Positions 9,382-20,136 of a DNA stretch of 64,000 nt are shown here, in pieces. The first letter of the stretch is position 1; the number at the start of each line of letters is the position of its first letter. A program made the position numbers and the translations under genes. The notes under the pieces were generated by a model, which saw nothing but the letters and a program-made list of their open reading frames with translations, searched no databases and was not told where the DNA came from. The DNA lies in contig NZ_JAKZEU010000002.1 in assembly GCF_024359525.1 (NCBI RefSeq), positions 620,001 through 684,000 of the forward strand, read 5' to 3'. The stretch is from Paracoccus albicereus (GTDB taxonomy: Bacteria; Pseudomonadota; Alphaproteobacteria; Rhodobacterales; Rhodobacteraceae).

Positions 9382-10283
9382 CCGCGCTGCCGATCGACAA
9401 GGTTGTGGATCGGCTCCCCCGCCATGGCCCGCCGCAGATTTTCCGCCACGATGACAGCCGCCGTTTCAGCCCGCGTCTCGGCCGCGATATGCGGCGTGAC
9501 CGTGACTTTCGGGTGTGACCAGAAGGGATGATCCTCGGGCAGCGGCTCGGTCCGAAACACGTCCAGCACGGCATGGCCGATATGGCCGTCATCCAGCGCT
9601 GCAATCAGGGCTTCATGGTCGATCACCGTTCCCCGCCCCGGGTTGATGATCCACGCGCCACGCGGCAGCAACGAGAGCGCGCGTGCGTTCAGCAGATTAC
9701 GCGTTCCTTCCGTGTCAGGCAGCAGCGAGATCAGGACCTGCGCCGAAGCCAGGGCATCGTGCAGTCTGTCCAGCGCGATGCCTTCGACGCCGGGCGCGTC
9801 GCGCCCTGCCCGACTGACGCCACGAACCGAAAAGCCGATCCCCGACAGCATCCGTCCGACAGCCCGGCCAAGCTCTCCCAGGCCGAGGATCGTGACCGGC
9901 CGGTCCGACGCGAGCGGCGGGACCGTCCCGTTTCGCCAGGTGCCATCCTGCCGATAGATGTCCATTCCCAGATGCGCCCGCATGGTCCAGCCGGTGCAAT
10001 ATTCCGCCATGCTCTGCGTCAGACTGGGATCGACCATCCGCGCCAGCGGTTGGGTCAGGGTCGGGTTGGTGACGATGCGCTCTACCCCTGCCCACATGCT
10101 CTGGACCAGACGCGCGTTGACGTAGGGCGAAAGATCCTCGATCTCGCCGCCGGGCGCGAACAGGATCGCGTCGATGCTGTCAGGGGCGCCCTCGCGGACC
10201 AGCGTGACCTCGGGCGCGACCTGCCCCATCGCGCTGGACCAATCGTCCCACAGATGATCGGGGGCGGCGAACAGGACCCGCAT
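9375..10283 (-). CDS. D-2-hydroxyacid dehydrogenase (glyoxylate/hydroxypyruvate reductase A type)
   Basis: NAD(P)-dependent reductase of the GhrA branch. A Rossmann motif ILGLGELGRAVG is seen near residue 135. The catalytic Arg region (NPGRG), Glu, and His near the C terminus (TPHIAAET) are present. The ATG at 10283 follows the rodA stop directly (TGA-G-ATG), so translation is probably coupled to rodA. An earlier ATG at 10304 would overlap rodA. The substrate cannot be told from sequence; a role in the shape operon is not implied by the family. Confidence 0.88.
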   Translation of the reverse strand: MRVLFAAPDHLWDDWSSAMGQVAPEVTLVREGAPDSIDAILFAPGGEIEDLSPYVNARLVQSMWAGVERIVTNPTLTQPLARMVDPSLTQSMAEYCTGWTMRAHLGMDIYRQDGTWRNGTVPPLASDRPVTILGLGELGRAVGRMLSGIGFSVRGVSRAGRDAPGVEGIALDRLHDALASAQVLISLLPDTEGTRNLLNARALSLLPRGAWIINPGRGTVIDHEALIAALDDGHIGHAVLDVFRTEPLPEDHPFWSHPKVTVTPHIAAETRAETAAVIVAENLRRAMAGEPIHNLVDRQRGY

Positions 10284-10284
10284 C

Positions 10285-11424
10285 TCAGCGCGGCCTGTGG
10301 ACATGCGCAGACTGAACCATGCCGAAGGCCATCAGCAGGATCATCAGCTGCGTTCCCCCGTAGCTGACCATTGGCAGCGGGACCCCCACAACCGGCATCA
10401 GACCCATGACCATCCCCATGTTGACCGCGAAATAAAGAAAGAACGTGCTGGCCACCCCGATCGTCAGAAGGCTCGCGAAGCGATCGCGGTTGGTCAGCGC
10501 CGAGTAAAGGCAGAAGGCGACGATCAGCGTGTAGAGCGAGAGCAGAGAGATCGCGCCGATGAAGCCGAACTCTTCGGCCAGCGTCGTGAAGATGAAGTCG
10601 GTGTGCTTTTCCGGCAGGAAGTTCAGGCGCGACTGCGTGCCTTGCATGAAGCCCCTGCCCGACCAACCACCGGAACCAAGCGCGATCTGCGCTTGCGTGA
10701 TGTTGTAGCCCGCGCCAAGCGGATCGCTGGACGGATCGAGAAACGTGTCGATCCGGCGAAACTGATAATCATGAAGCAGCTGCCAGGGCTTGCCACGACT
10801 TTCCAGAACCGTCGCGACGAGGCCAACGACCATCCCGATCACGGCGCCGAAATACCACAGGCTGACACCCGCCGCGAACATGACGATGCCGCCCCCGGCC
10901 ACGAGCATGACCGCGGTGCCAAGATCGGGCTGCGTCAACACCAGAAAGGTCGGGGTCAGGATAATGATCACCGGGATCAACACCCACAGCGGCCGCGACG
11001 TCCGGCGCAGGTCCAGCCAGTCGTAATAGCCGGCAAGCAGAAGGATCAGCGCGATCTTCATCAACTCGGACGGCTGCAGCCGGATCGGACCCAGATCGAG
11101 CCATCTTTGCGCGCCCATGCCGACATCGCCGAAGAACTCGACCGCGACGAGCAGGGTCAGGCAGGCAACATAGGCAAAGACCGACACGCCGCGCCAGAAC
11201 CAGATCGGGACGAAGGCAAGACCGATCATCGCGATCAGGCCGACGACGAAACGCTCCATCTGCGGGCGAGCCCATGTGTCCAGATCGCCACCCGCGACCG
11301 AGTACAGCATCAGGAAGCCGGTGCAGGCCACCGCGATCAGCAGGAAAACCAGCGGCCAGTTGAGGTACAGGATCTTGCGGATGCCGGTCGGCGTGTGGGC
11401 GACCTTGTAGTCGAGATAGGACAT
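10285..11424 (-). CDS. rodA: Rod shape-determining protein RodA (SEDS peptidoglycan polymerase)
   Basis: Multi-pass SEDS-family glycosyltransferase that elongates glycan strands with PBP2. The 379 residues fit RodA and contain about ten hydrophobic segments. Conserved SEDS motifs are present: RWLDLGPIRLQPSELMKIA, LTQPDLGTA with the functional Asp, LPEKHTDFIFTTLAEEFGF and the C-terminal PMVSYGGTQ. It lies ten bases after mrdA, in the standard mreBCD-mrdA-rodA order. Confidence 0.96.
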   Translation of the reverse strand: MSYLDYKVAHTPTGIRKILYLNWPLVFLLIAVACTGFLMLYSVAGGDLDTWARPQMERFVVGLIAMIGLAFVPIWFWRGVSVFAYVACLTLLVAVEFFGDVGMGAQRWLDLGPIRLQPSELMKIALILLLAGYYDWLDLRRTSRPLWVLIPVIIILTPTFLVLTQPDLGTAVMLVAGGGIVMFAAGVSLWYFGAVIGMVVGLVATVLESRGKPWQLLHDYQFRRIDTFLDPSSDPLGAGYNITQAQIALGSGGWSGRGFMQGTQSRLNFLPEKHTDFIFTTLAEEFGFIGAISLLSLYTLIVAFCLYSALTNRDRFASLLTIGVASTFFLYFAVNMGMVMGLMPVVGVPLPMVSYGGTQLMILLMAFGMVQSAHVHRPR

Positions 11425-11433
11425 CGGCTCGCC

Positions 11434-13380
11434 TCAGGCGCGACCGCGGGCGGGTGATTGCGGCTCTGGCTCGAACAGGTGCATCGCTTCGTGCCGGGCC
11501 TGCATCGCCTGCTGTTGATCGCCCGGAACGGCATCAAGGGGCGGCAGTCCGTCGGCAAGCGCGAACAGCAGGATGTCGCGCGCGATCGGTGCGGCGACGG
11601 CCGAACCGCCACCGCCATGTTCGACCACGACTGACACCGCGTATCGCGGCGCCTCGTAGGGCGCGTAGCAGACGAAAAGCGCGTGGTCGCGCCGGTTCCA
11701 AGGCAGCTGTTCGTTGCGGATGACCCCGCGGGCGCGTTCGGCCGCGGTGATGTTGCGGACCTGGCTGGTGCCGGTCTTGCCGGCCATGCGCCATTCTTCA
11801 GCGATGATGCGCGAGCGTCCCGCCGTCCCGCTTTTCGAGTTCATCACCGCATCCATGCCCAAGCGCGCGATCCGCAGATGCGCGGGGTCGATCCCGAGAT
11901 CGGGAAACTCCCCGGCCAGTTGCGGCACGCCATCGATGGCGCGGACCAGCTTGGGTTCGACCATGCGACCCGTGGCCACGCGCGCGGTCATGACCGCAAG
12001 CTGCAGGGGCGAAGCCAGGACGTAGCCCTGCCCGATCGACGCGTTGAGGCTGTCACCCACCTGCCATTCCTGATCGTACCGGGCGCGCTTCCACGCCTTG
12101 TCGGGCGCGATGCCCTCGGCGACGGCGGACATCGGCAAATCGTGGCGCACGCCAATCCCGAGCCTGCGCGCCATCGCGGCGATCCGGTCGATGCCGACCT
12201 TCTGCGCCAGCTCGTAATAAAATACGTCGCAGCTTTTTTCGAGGCTCGCGACCAGCCCGACATGGCCATGGCCGCCCCGCGACCAGCAGTGGAAGCGGCG
12301 GCCGCCGACCTCGGTATAGCCGGGACAATAGGCGCCCCAGCCGGCATTGATGACACCGCTGTCGAGACCCGCGAGCATCGTCACCATCTTGAAGGTCGAG
12401 CCCGGCGGATAGACGCCCTGCACCGTCTTGTCGGCCAGTGGCCGGTGGTCGTGTTCGGTCAACGCCTTGTAATCGGCGCTGGAAATTCCGCGAACGAACA
12501 GGTTCGGATCGAACGACGGCGACGAGCAGATCGCGTGCAGCTCTCCCGTCGCGACATCCATCACGACGGCCGCACCGCTTTCGCTGCCGAGCCGCTGGGC
12601 GGCGTAGTTCTGAAGCCGCGCGTCCAGTGAAAGCTGAACGGTCGCGCCCTGAACGCCTTCCTGGCGGCCCAGTTCGCGCATCTCGCGACCGGCGCTGTTG
12701 ACCTCGACACGCCTTGCGCCGGCCTTGCCGCGCAGGGCCTCCTCCAGCTTGGCCTCGACGCCGATCTTGCCTAGCTGGAATTCCGGCAGCATCAGGACCG
12801 GATCAGGATCCTCGATCTTCGACAGATCGTAGTCAGAGACCGGGCCGACATACCCCATCACATGCGCCAGATCGGCGCGACGCGGATAGATCCGGGACAA
12901 GCCCGATTCCGGGGTCACACCGTTCAAGGCCGGCGCGTTGACCGCGATTGCGCTGAACTGCTCCCAGGTCAGCCGGTCGGCGATGCTGATCGGCGTGATC
13001 GCGCTGCGCTTCTCGAACTCCGCCAGCAATTCGTCGATCCGTGCTTCGTCCAGCGGGATCAACCGCGACAGGCGACGCAGGACCGGCTCGACATCGCCTC
13101 CGGCCTCTTCGCGGGTCAGGGTGACACGATAATTCTGCTCGTTGCCGGCGATCACTGTTCCGTCACGGTCGTGGATCAGCCCACGTGCCGGCGGAAGAAG
13201 CCGGATCTTGATGGAATTGCCATCGCTGAGCAGTCGGTATTCGTCGGCATGGTCGAGCTGCATCGACCGCATGCGCAGCGCCAGCGTCGCAGCCACCGCA
13301 AATTGGATTCCGCCCAGAAGCAAGCCGCGCCGTCCAACCAGCCGGGCGCTTTCCAATATCTCGCGCGGGGATTTCCTCAT
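11434..13380 (-). CDS. mrdA: Penicillin-binding protein 2 (peptidoglycan D,D-transpeptidase)
   Basis: Class B PBP that cross-links side-wall peptidoglycan with RodA. It has one N-terminal membrane anchor (GLLLGGIQFAVAATLALR), a pedestal/dimerisation domain, and a transpeptidase domain with the active-site GSTFK motif near residue 330, SCD in the SxN position and KTGTSQ near residue 540. I chose the ATG at 13380 (MRKSPREIL) because sequence further upstream (frame open to 13593) belongs to mreD in another frame. It overlaps the mreD stop by four bases. Confidence 0.95.
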   Translation of the reverse strand: MRKSPREILESARLVGRRGLLLGGIQFAVAATLALRMRSMQLDHADEYRLLSDGNSIKIRLLPPARGLIHDRDGTVIAGNEQNYRVTLTREEAGGDVEPVLRRLSRLIPLDEARIDELLAEFEKRSAITPISIADRLTWEQFSAIAVNAPALNGVTPESGLSRIYPRRADLAHVMGYVGPVSDYDLSKIEDPDPVLMLPEFQLGKIGVEAKLEEALRGKAGARRVEVNSAGREMRELGRQEGVQGATVQLSLDARLQNYAAQRLGSESGAAVVMDVATGELHAICSSPSFDPNLFVRGISSADYKALTEHDHRPLADKTVQGVYPPGSTFKMVTMLAGLDSGVINAGWGAYCPGYTEVGGRRFHCWSRGGHGHVGLVASLEKSCDVFYYELAQKVGIDRIAAMARRLGIGVRHDLPMSAVAEGIAPDKAWKRARYDQEWQVGDSLNASIGQGYVLASPLQLAVMTARVATGRMVEPKLVRAIDGVPQLAGEFPDLGIDPAHLRIARLGMDAVMNSKSGTAGRSRIIAEEWRMAGKTGTSQVRNITAAERARGVIRNEQLPWNRRDHALFVCYAPYEAPRYAVSVVVEHGGGGSAVAAPIARDILLFALADGLPPLDAVPGDQQQAMQARHEAMHLFEPEPQSPARGRA

Positions 13381-13916
13381 CCGCCGAACCTTCCCAAACC
13401 TGCCTGTCCCGGTGCGGGACGCGATAGACCGACCAACCAGCGCGCACCCAGCACGACCAGCGGGTAGGCCAGGATCGTTGCCAGATACTGCAGGATCACC
13501 TGCCCAAGCGCCGCAAGCGGCAACAGCATGATCGCGGCGACGAACCGATATCCCAGCATCATCAGGCCGAACAGCACCGAGACTCGTAGCCATTCAACCA
13601 GAAATGGTGCTTCGCGCCAACGGCTCTCACGCGCCCGGACCGCCTCGCTTCCCAGAAGGACAATTGCCGCCCAAAGTCCGATCGGCCGATAAAGCGCGAT
13701 GTCCTCGATCAGGAACAAGCCCGCGATCAGCAAAGCGGGGATGTGATCGGGACGACGGACGAGCCAGGCGAAGGTCAGGCACAGACCCAGGTCCGGTCCC
13801 GGCCAACCGACGAAGCCGGTCGTCAGGGGCAGAAGCCGCATGAAAAGCAGCATGAAGAACAGGCCTGCGAAGACGAACGTGCCGATCCATATGCGACGCG
13901 CGATCAGTTCAGTCAC
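13377..13916 (-). CDS. mreD: Rod shape-determining protein MreD
   Basis: Small polytopic membrane protein (179 residues) linking MreC/MreB to the elongation complex. Five or six hydrophobic segments are visible and the PGPDLGLCLTFAWLVRRP region is typical of alphaproteobacterial MreD. I start it at the GTG at 13916 (VTELIARRIW), which overlaps the mreC stop by eight bases; the longer open frame to 14003 would run inside mreC. Position between mreC and mrdA supports the call. Confidence 0.88.
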   Translation of the reverse strand: MTELIARRIWIGTFVFAGLFFMLLFMRLLPLTTGFVGWPGPDLGLCLTFAWLVRRPDHIPALLIAGLFLIEDIALYRPIGLWAAIVLLGSEAVRARESRWREAPFLVEWLRVSVLFGLMMLGYRFVAAIMLLPLAALGQVILQYLATILAYPLVVLGARWLVGLSRPAPGQAGLGRFGG

Positions 13917-14871
13917 CCGCGACGCCCTCCGGAGGATCGCTGGGGTCGGGGATGGCGCCACCCGCAATGGTCGGCGGGATGGGCGGACCCTGCGGTTCAT
14001 CATTGCCGATCGGCGCCCCGTCCGATGGCGGGATCAGGGTCCCCTGCTCGGCCAGGGTCTCGGCCGGGTGAGAGCGCAACACACGAAGAAACTCCAGTCG
14101 GCCGTAATCCGCAGCCATGCGAAGCCGCATACGGCCGTCGCTGCTTTGCACCGCCTGTCCGACCAGAAGCCCGCCTGGAAACACCCCGCCATCGCCCGAA
14201 GTCACCACACGGTCGCCAGGCCGCACATCGTCCGGCGTCTCGATGAAATCAAGCACGGGCAGCGCGGTGTTGTCACCGGTCAGCAACGCGTGCTGGCCCG
14301 AGGGCTGGACCGACACCGGGATCCGGCTTGTCGGGTCGGTCATCAGCACCACGCGGCTGGTCCTTTCGCCGACGCCCGAAATGCGCCCGACAAGTCCCAG
14401 CCCGTCCATCGTCGCCCAGCCATCCACGATGCCGTCGCGGCGACCGACGTTCAGCAGCACGGATTGACGGAAGGCCGAGCCTGAGTCGGTCAGCACCACA
14501 CCCGAGACCGAGGTCAGCGCAGGATCGATGCGGACATTGTTCTGCGCCAACAGCTTGGCGTTTTCCTGTTCAAGCTGGACCGCAGCCTCTTTCCAGGCCG
14601 ACATCTTCTGCAGTTCGCGCCGCAATTCCTGGTTCTGTTCGTAGATCCGGGCATAGGACTGAAAGCCTGCGATCATTTGGCTGGCTTTCGTGACCGGAAC
14701 CAGGGCCCATTCGAAACTGGGGACAAACCGGTCGATCAAGGCTGTGCGGGCACGCTCGGCGCGCGGGCTGTCGATGCGCCAGAACAGGAACAGCCCGATC
14801 AGGACAAGCGTCAGAAGCGCGATCAGGACGCGCCTTACCGGTGTCGTGTAATCGGGTCCCCTGCGCGCCAT
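13909..14871 (-). CDS. mreC: Rod shape-determining protein MreC
   Basis: Periplasmic scaffold of the elongasome (320 residues). It has one N-terminal transmembrane helix (VLIALLTLVLIGLFLFW), a coiled-coil region of about 40 residues (QNQELRRELQKMSAW...LEQENAKLL), then the double beta-barrel domain with VGRRDGIVDGWATMDGLGLVG, GDRVVTSGDGGVFPGGL and a C-terminal strand VLRSHPAE. A proline-rich tail follows. It lies 34 bases after mreB on the same strand. Confidence 0.95.
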   Translation of the reverse strand: MARRGPDYTTPVRRVLIALLTLVLIGLFLFWRIDSPRAERARTALIDRFVPSFEWALVPVTKASQMIAGFQSYARIYEQNQELRRELQKMSAWKEAAVQLEQENAKLLAQNNVRIDPALTSVSGVVLTDSGSAFRQSVLLNVGRRDGIVDGWATMDGLGLVGRISGVGERTSRVVLMTDPTSRIPVSVQPSGQHALLTGDNTALPVLDFIETPDDVRPGDRVVTSGDGGVFPGGLLVGQAVQSSDGRMRLRMAADYGRLEFLRVLRSHPAETLAEQGTLIPPSDGAPIGNDEPQGPPIPPTIAGGAIPDPSDPPEGVAGD

Positions 14872-14905
14872 GGTACCGCGCCCTCAAGCCTGCCTTCGGT
14901 CGCCC

Positions 14906-16033
<1,128 letters not shown>

Positions 16034-16120
16034 TTATAGGGGTGTTGACGAAGCCGTTAAAGGCCCGATCAAGGCAAGCCGGCGGTCGCCCGCGCGCTGC
16101 TGCATTTGTGGGAAACACTA

Positions 16121-16145
16121 CGGCCGGACGCTCAGCATCCGGCCG
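16121..16145 (-). terminator. Hairpin after leuA, possible terminator
   Basis: An 8-bp perfect stem CGGCCGGA/TCCGGCCG with a nine-base loop lies 22 bases past the leuA stop on the minus strand. Only a weak T run follows (TGTTT), so intrinsic termination is plausible but not certain. Confidence 0.5.
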
Positions 16146-16166
16146 CCTGAACGCTTTGCGCCCTGA

Positions 16167-17723
16167 TCAGTGCGAATACATCGTGATCGCCTTGCCGTCG
16201 CGGCCTTCCTGCGTGCGGCGCACGATCAGATGGTTCAGCGCGCCGACATAAGCCTTGACGCTGGCAAGGATCGTGTCCGTGTCTGCCGCCTGACCGTTCA
16301 CGATGCGCCCGTCCTCTTCCATCCGGACGCTGACGGTCGCTTGCGCGTCTGTACCCTCGGTCACGGCATGGACCTGATAAAGCTGCAGGCGCGCGCTGTG
16401 CGGAAAGATCTGTTTCACCGCATTGAAACACGCATCGACGGGACCGTCGCCGGTCGCGTGGACAGACTTTTCCTCTCCATCGACGATCATCGTGAGGTCC
16501 GCAGTCTGACCGTCGCTGCCGCAGACGACCTTGAGATGCTTGACCTGAAGGTGATCGTCGCCGGTGTTCGCGGTCGTATCCTGAACCAGCGCCATGATGT
16601 CTTCGTCGTAGACTTCCTTCTTGCGGTCGGCGAGCGACTTGAAGCGAACGAAGATGTCCTTGAGCTGATTGTCACCGACCTCGTAGCCCAGATCCTTCAG
16701 CTTGGCGCGCAGGGCCGCGCGGCCGGAATGCTTGCCCATCGCGATGTTGGTCTCGTTCAGACCGATATCGGCAGGGCGCATGATCTCGAACGTCTCGACA
16801 TTCTTCAGCACGCCGTCCTGATGGATGCCGCTTTCATGCAGGAAGGCGTTCTTGCCGACGATGGCCTTGTTGAATTGCACCGCAAAACCCGAGACCTGCG
16901 CCACGCGGCGTGAAAGGTTCATGATCTTGGTCGTGTCGATGCCGGTGTCGAAGGGCATGATGTCGTGACGCACGCGCATCGCCATCACCACCTCTTCCAG
17001 CGCCGTGTTGCCGGCGCGTTCGCCCAGACCGTTGATCGTGCATTCGATCTGGCGTGCACCGGCTTCAACCGCAGCAAGGCTGTTGGCTGTCGCCATTCCC
17101 AAGTCGTTGTGGCAATGGGTCGCGAAAATGATCTCGTCCGCGCCCGGCACCCGTTCAAGCAGCATTTGGATCAGCGCGGCGCTTTCGCGTGGCGCGGTGT
17201 AGCCAACCGTGTCCGGGATGTTGATCGTCGTGGCACCGGCCTTGATCGCGATCTCGACCACCCGACACAGATAATCGTGCTCTGTACGCGTCGCATCCAT
17301 CGGCGACCATTGCACGTTGTCGCAGAGGTTGCGGGCATGGGTCACGGTCTGCTCGATCCGTTCGGCCATCTGGTCCATGTCGAGATTGGGGATCGCGCGG
17401 TGCAGCGGCGAGGTGCCGATGAAGGTGTGGATGCGGGGACGTTTCGCGTGTTTCACCGCCTCCCAGCAGCGGTCGATATCAGGCAGCTGCGCGCGGGCAA
17501 GTCCGCAGATCACGCTGTTCTGCGCCTGCTTCGCGATCTCGCTGACGGCCGCGAAGTCGCCTTCCGAGGCGATCGGGAATCCCGCCTCGATGATGTCCAC
17601 ACCCATTTCGTCCAGCATCTGGGCGATTTCCAGCTTTTCAGCATGGGACATGGTTGCGCCTGGCGATTGCTCGCCGTCGCGCAGCGTGGTGTCGAAAATG
17701 CGAACTCGGTTCTTGTCGGTCAT
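16167..17723 (-). CDS. leuA: 2-isopropylmalate synthase
   Basis: First committed step of leucine synthesis: acetyl-CoA plus 2-oxoisovalerate to 2-isopropylmalate. The protein has the HMGL-like TIM barrel with RIFDTTLRDGEQSPGATM at the N terminus, FATHCHNDLGMATANS and GLGERAGNTALEEV, then the C-terminal LeuA dimer/regulatory domain (from about residue 390) that binds leucine for feedback inhibition. The start is the ATG at 17723; the frame is open to 17774 but that part lies in the leader. Expression is probably also controlled by the leucine-rich leader peptide upstream. Confidence 0.96.
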   Translation of the reverse strand: MTDKNRVRIFDTTLRDGEQSPGATMSHAEKLEIAQMLDEMGVDIIEAGFPIASEGDFAAVSEIAKQAQNSVICGLARAQLPDIDRCWEAVKHAKRPRIHTFIGTSPLHRAIPNLDMDQMAERIEQTVTHARNLCDNVQWSPMDATRTEHDYLCRVVEIAIKAGATTINIPDTVGYTAPRESAALIQMLLERVPGADEIIFATHCHNDLGMATANSLAAVEAGARQIECTINGLGERAGNTALEEVVMAMRVRHDIMPFDTGIDTTKIMNLSRRVAQVSGFAVQFNKAIVGKNAFLHESGIHQDGVLKNVETFEIMRPADIGLNETNIAMGKHSGRAALRAKLKDLGYEVGDNQLKDIFVRFKSLADRKKEVYDEDIMALVQDTTANTGDDHLQVKHLKVVCGSDGQTADLTMIVDGEEKSVHATGDGPVDACFNAVKQIFPHSARLQLYQVHAVTEGTDAQATVSVRMEEDGRIVNGQAADTDTILASVKAYVGALNHLIVRRTQEGRDGKAITMYSH

Positions 17724-17764
17724 GGTCTGCTTCCTTGGCGTTCCGGAGGGTCTGGCCGGGCGCT

Positions 17765-17805
17765 GCGCTGACAAGAGCGGTGGCCCGGCGGGACCCGCTC
17801 AGCGC
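17765..17805 (-). promoter_or_regulatory. Putative leu attenuator hairpin
   Basis: A 7-bp perfect inverted repeat GCGCTGA/TCAGCGC encloses 27 bases, with additional partial pairing of AGCGG and CCGCT inside. On the minus strand the leader peptide's TGA stop lies in the first arm. A ribosome stalled on the leucine codons or finishing at the stop would therefore change pairing. No strong T-tract follows, so the switch may not be a classical intrinsic terminator. Confidence 0.55.
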
Positions 17806-17897
17806 AGCGTAAGCAGCAGAAGACCGCGGAGGTTCACGGGCAGAACGGCGCGCGATTGCGTGCCCCGGCCGTGCGATATGTGTCTGATCCGCGTCAT
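17799..17897 (-). CDS. leuL: leuA leader peptide (leucine attenuator)
   Basis: A 32-codon open frame on the minus strand, starting ATG at 17897 and ending TGA at 17799-17801, 75 bases before leuA. The C terminus reads NLRGLLLLTLR: six of the last nine residues before the final Arg region are leucine-biased, with four consecutive Leu codons (CTT CTG CTG CTT). Ribosome-mediated attenuation by leucine-rich leaders upstream of leuA is well known in proteobacteria. The overlap of the stop codon with an inverted repeat supports this role. No strong Shine-Dalgarno is seen. Confidence 0.8.
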   Translation of the reverse strand: MTRIRHISHGRGTQSRAVLPVNLRGLLLLTLR

Positions 17898-18071
17898 GGC
17901 GCGCACTATGGCGTCAGCAAACAGCATTGAAAAGGGTGAAATTTGTCGCGTTTTGGCGGGCAACCCGCCGATTGCGCGACGGATTTCACGAAGTCGTCAT
18001 AAAATTCTGGCCAGAACCCCCCCTCCCGGCCATCATCAAAAAGCAACCACAACGATAGCGGAAGGAAAATC

Positions 18072-18506
18072 ATGTCTCGCAAGATCCTTGTCGGCTACGA
18101 TGAAAGCGCTGCGTCGAGGCGCGCGCTCGACTTTGCGGTGGACCGCGCCAAGGCGCGCGGCGAAGGCGTTCTTGTCGCCCACGTGCTGGAATGGTCACCC
18201 TACTCCTTCCTGACCCCCGAAGAATTGGAACAGCGCCATACGCGGCGTCAGGAGGAACTCGCACGGGCCGAGGTCCGCCTGATGAAGCCCGCGATCGAGC
18301 AGCACGCGCAGAGCGGGGTCGAACTGACCAGCCTCGTGAAATACGGCCACGTCGCGGAAACGCTCTGCAAGCTTGCCGAAACCGAAGACGTCTCGCTGGT
18401 GATGATCGGAAGGAACGGCCAGACCGGCCTGTCCTCGCGCCTCTTCGGGTCGGTCGCGGGCACGCTCGCCCAGATCGCGCCGGTGCCGGTCACCATCGTT
18501 CCGTGA
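18072..18506 (+). CDS. Universal stress protein (UspA family)
   Basis: A 144-residue USP fold protein. It begins with the beta-1 motif KILVGYDES and ends with the nucleotide-binding signature [20 protein letters not shown]...APVPVTIVP (GxxGx9GS-type), so ATP binding is likely. A GGAAGGAAAATC site precedes the ATG. It lies 20 bases upstream of an AGCS transporter on the same strand, so they may be co-transcribed. What it responds to is unknown. Confidence 0.93.
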   Translation: MSRKILVGYDESAASRRALDFAVDRAKARGEGVLVAHVLEWSPYSFLTPEELEQRHTRRQEELARAEVRLMKPAIEQHAQSGVELTSLVKYGHVAETLCKLAETEDVSLVMIGRNGQTGLSSRLFGSVAGTLAQIAPVPVTIVP

Positions 18507-18526
18507 TGCCATTGAGAGAGGGACAG

Positions 18527-20074
18527 ATGAACATTCGATTTCCGAAAGCGGCTGCAGCCGCGCTTCCCCTCGGCCTCGCCTGCGCAACGCAGGCCGGCGC
18601 GCAGGGCATCGACGAAGCGGTGAACACCGTCTTCGCCAATTCAACCGGCTGGTTCGTCAATTTCATCTTCTCCAGCTTCCCGGGCACCAGTTTTCCATGG
18701 ATCGTCGGCTGGCTGGTGATCGCGGCCACGATCTTCACCGTTTATTTCGGCCTCATCCAGTTCCGCGCATTCGGTCACGCGTTGGCCCTGGTTCGCGGCG
18801 ATTATTCCGATCCCAACGACGCGGGCGAGGTCAGCCACTTCCAAGCGCTCGCCACGGCGTTGTCGGGCACGGTGGGTCTGGGCAACATCGCAGGCGTGGC
18901 GGTGGCGGTCGGCATCGGCGGACCGGGGGCGACCTTCTGGATGATCCTCGCCGGTCTGCTCGGCATGGCCTCGAAATTCACTGAATGCACACTGGGCGTC
19001 AAATACCGCAACGAATACGAAGACGGCCACGTGTCCGGCGGACCGATGTATTACATGACCAAGGGCTTTGCCGAGCGTGGCCTGGGCGGCGGCAAGATTC
19101 TCGCCGTCATCTTCGCGATCTTCTGCATCCTCGGCTCGCTGGGCGGCGGGAACATGTTCCAGTCCAACCAGGCCCATGCGCAGCTTGCCAACGTGCTGGG
19201 CGATTATCCCGGCTGGATCACCGGGCTTGTCTTCGCGGTCATCGTCTTCATCGTGATCGTGGGCGGGATCAAATCCATCGCGCGGGTGACCGAACGCGTC
19301 GTGCCCTTCATGGGGATCCTCTACGTCACGACGGCGCTGATCATCATCCTGGTCAATTACGATCAGATCGGGACCGCCTTCGGCCAGATCTTCCGTGGCG
19401 CCTTCACCTGGGATGGCGCGGTCGGCGGCGCGACCGGTGCGCTGATCCAGGGCTTCCGCCGGGCAGCGTTCTCGAACGAGGCTGGCGTCGGGTCGGCCGC
19501 CATCGCGCACTCGGCGGTGAAAACGAACGAACCGATCACCGAAGGCTTCGTCTCGCTGCTGGAGCCGTTCATCGACACGGTTGTGATCTGCACCATGACC
19601 GCGCTGGTCATCATCATCACCGGCCAGCTGGTCACCGATCCCGAGACCGGCATGTTCGTCCTGAACGAGGCCGGCACCGCGATCGAGACGCTCAGCGGCA
19701 ACAGTGGCGTTGCGCTGACCTCGGCTGCGTTCAGCGAAACCTTCGGCTGGTTCCGCTACATCCTCGCCGTCGCGGTGATCCTGTTCGCCTTCTCGACGAT
19801 GCTGTCGTGGAGCTATTACGGCCTGAAGGCCTGGACATTCCTCTTTGGCGAGGGCCAGACCAAGGAAATCGTCTTCAAGGTGATCTTCTGCCTGTTCACC
19901 TGGATCGGCGCGGCCGCAAGCCTCGGCCCGGTGATCGATTTCTCCGACGCGATGATCTTTGCGATGGCGGTGGTCAACATCATCGCGCTGTACTGCCTGA
20001 TGCCGATCGTCAAACGCGAGATGCAAAGCTATCTCGCGCGGCTGAAATCCGGAGAGATCAAGAAGTTCAGGTAA
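18527..20074 (+). CDS. Sodium:alanine symporter family protein (AGCS)
   Basis: Inner-membrane amino acid carrier driven by Na+ (or H+). The 515 residues include an N-terminal hydrophobic region that may be a signal sequence (ending TQAGAQG), and about ten membrane helices. AGCS hallmarks include [29 protein letters not shown], and [24 protein letters not shown] chose the ATG at 18527 with a GAGAGAGGGACAG ribosome site. The substrate (alanine or glycine) is inferred from the family. A strong terminator follows. Confidence 0.94.
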   Translation: MNIRFPKAAAAALPLGLACATQAGAQGIDEAVNTVFANSTGWFVNFIFSSFPGTSFPWIVGWLVIAATIFTVYFGLIQFRAFGHALALVRGDYSDPNDAGEVSHFQALATALSGTVGLGNIAGVAVAVGIGGPGATFWMILAGLLGMASKFTECTLGVKYRNEYEDGHVSGGPMYYMTKGFAERGLGGGKILAVIFAIFCILGSLGGGNMFQSNQAHAQLANVLGDYPGWITGLVFAVIVFIVIVGGIKSIARVTERVVPFMGILYVTTALIIILVNYDQIGTAFGQIFRGAFTWDGAVGGATGALIQGFRRAAFSNEAGVGSAAIAHSAVKTNEPITEGFVSLLEPFIDTVVICTMTALVIIITGQLVTDPETGMFVLNEAGTAIETLSGNSGVALTSAAFSETFGWFRYILAVAVILFAFSTMLSWSYYGLKAWTFLFGEGQTKEIVFKVIFCLFTWIGAAASLGPVIDFSDAMIFAMAVVNIIALYCLMPIVKREMQSYLARLKSGEIKKFR

Positions 20075-20088
20075 CCTGATCAGAACTC

Positions 20089-20118
20089 AAAAGGGGCGGT
20101 TTCGACCGCCCCCTTTTT
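20089..20118 (+). terminator. Rho-independent terminator
   Basis: AAAAGGGGCGG-TTTCGA-CCGCCCCCTTTTT: a GC-rich stem followed by five T. The flanking A and T runs make it effective in both directions, serving the AGCS gene and the convergent solute-binding protein gene. Confidence 0.92.
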
Positions 20119-20136
20119 ATCGTCCTCGATAAATGC

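Noticed and set aside
10297..11457. 386-codon plus-strand frame opposite rodA
   Set aside because: Shadow of rodA; composition (Gln, Asp, His, Arg) is not that of a real protein.
18641..20026. 461-codon minus-strand frame opposite the AGCS transporter
   Set aside because: Extremely His/Asp/Arg-rich, no family pattern; high-GC shadow of a membrane protein.
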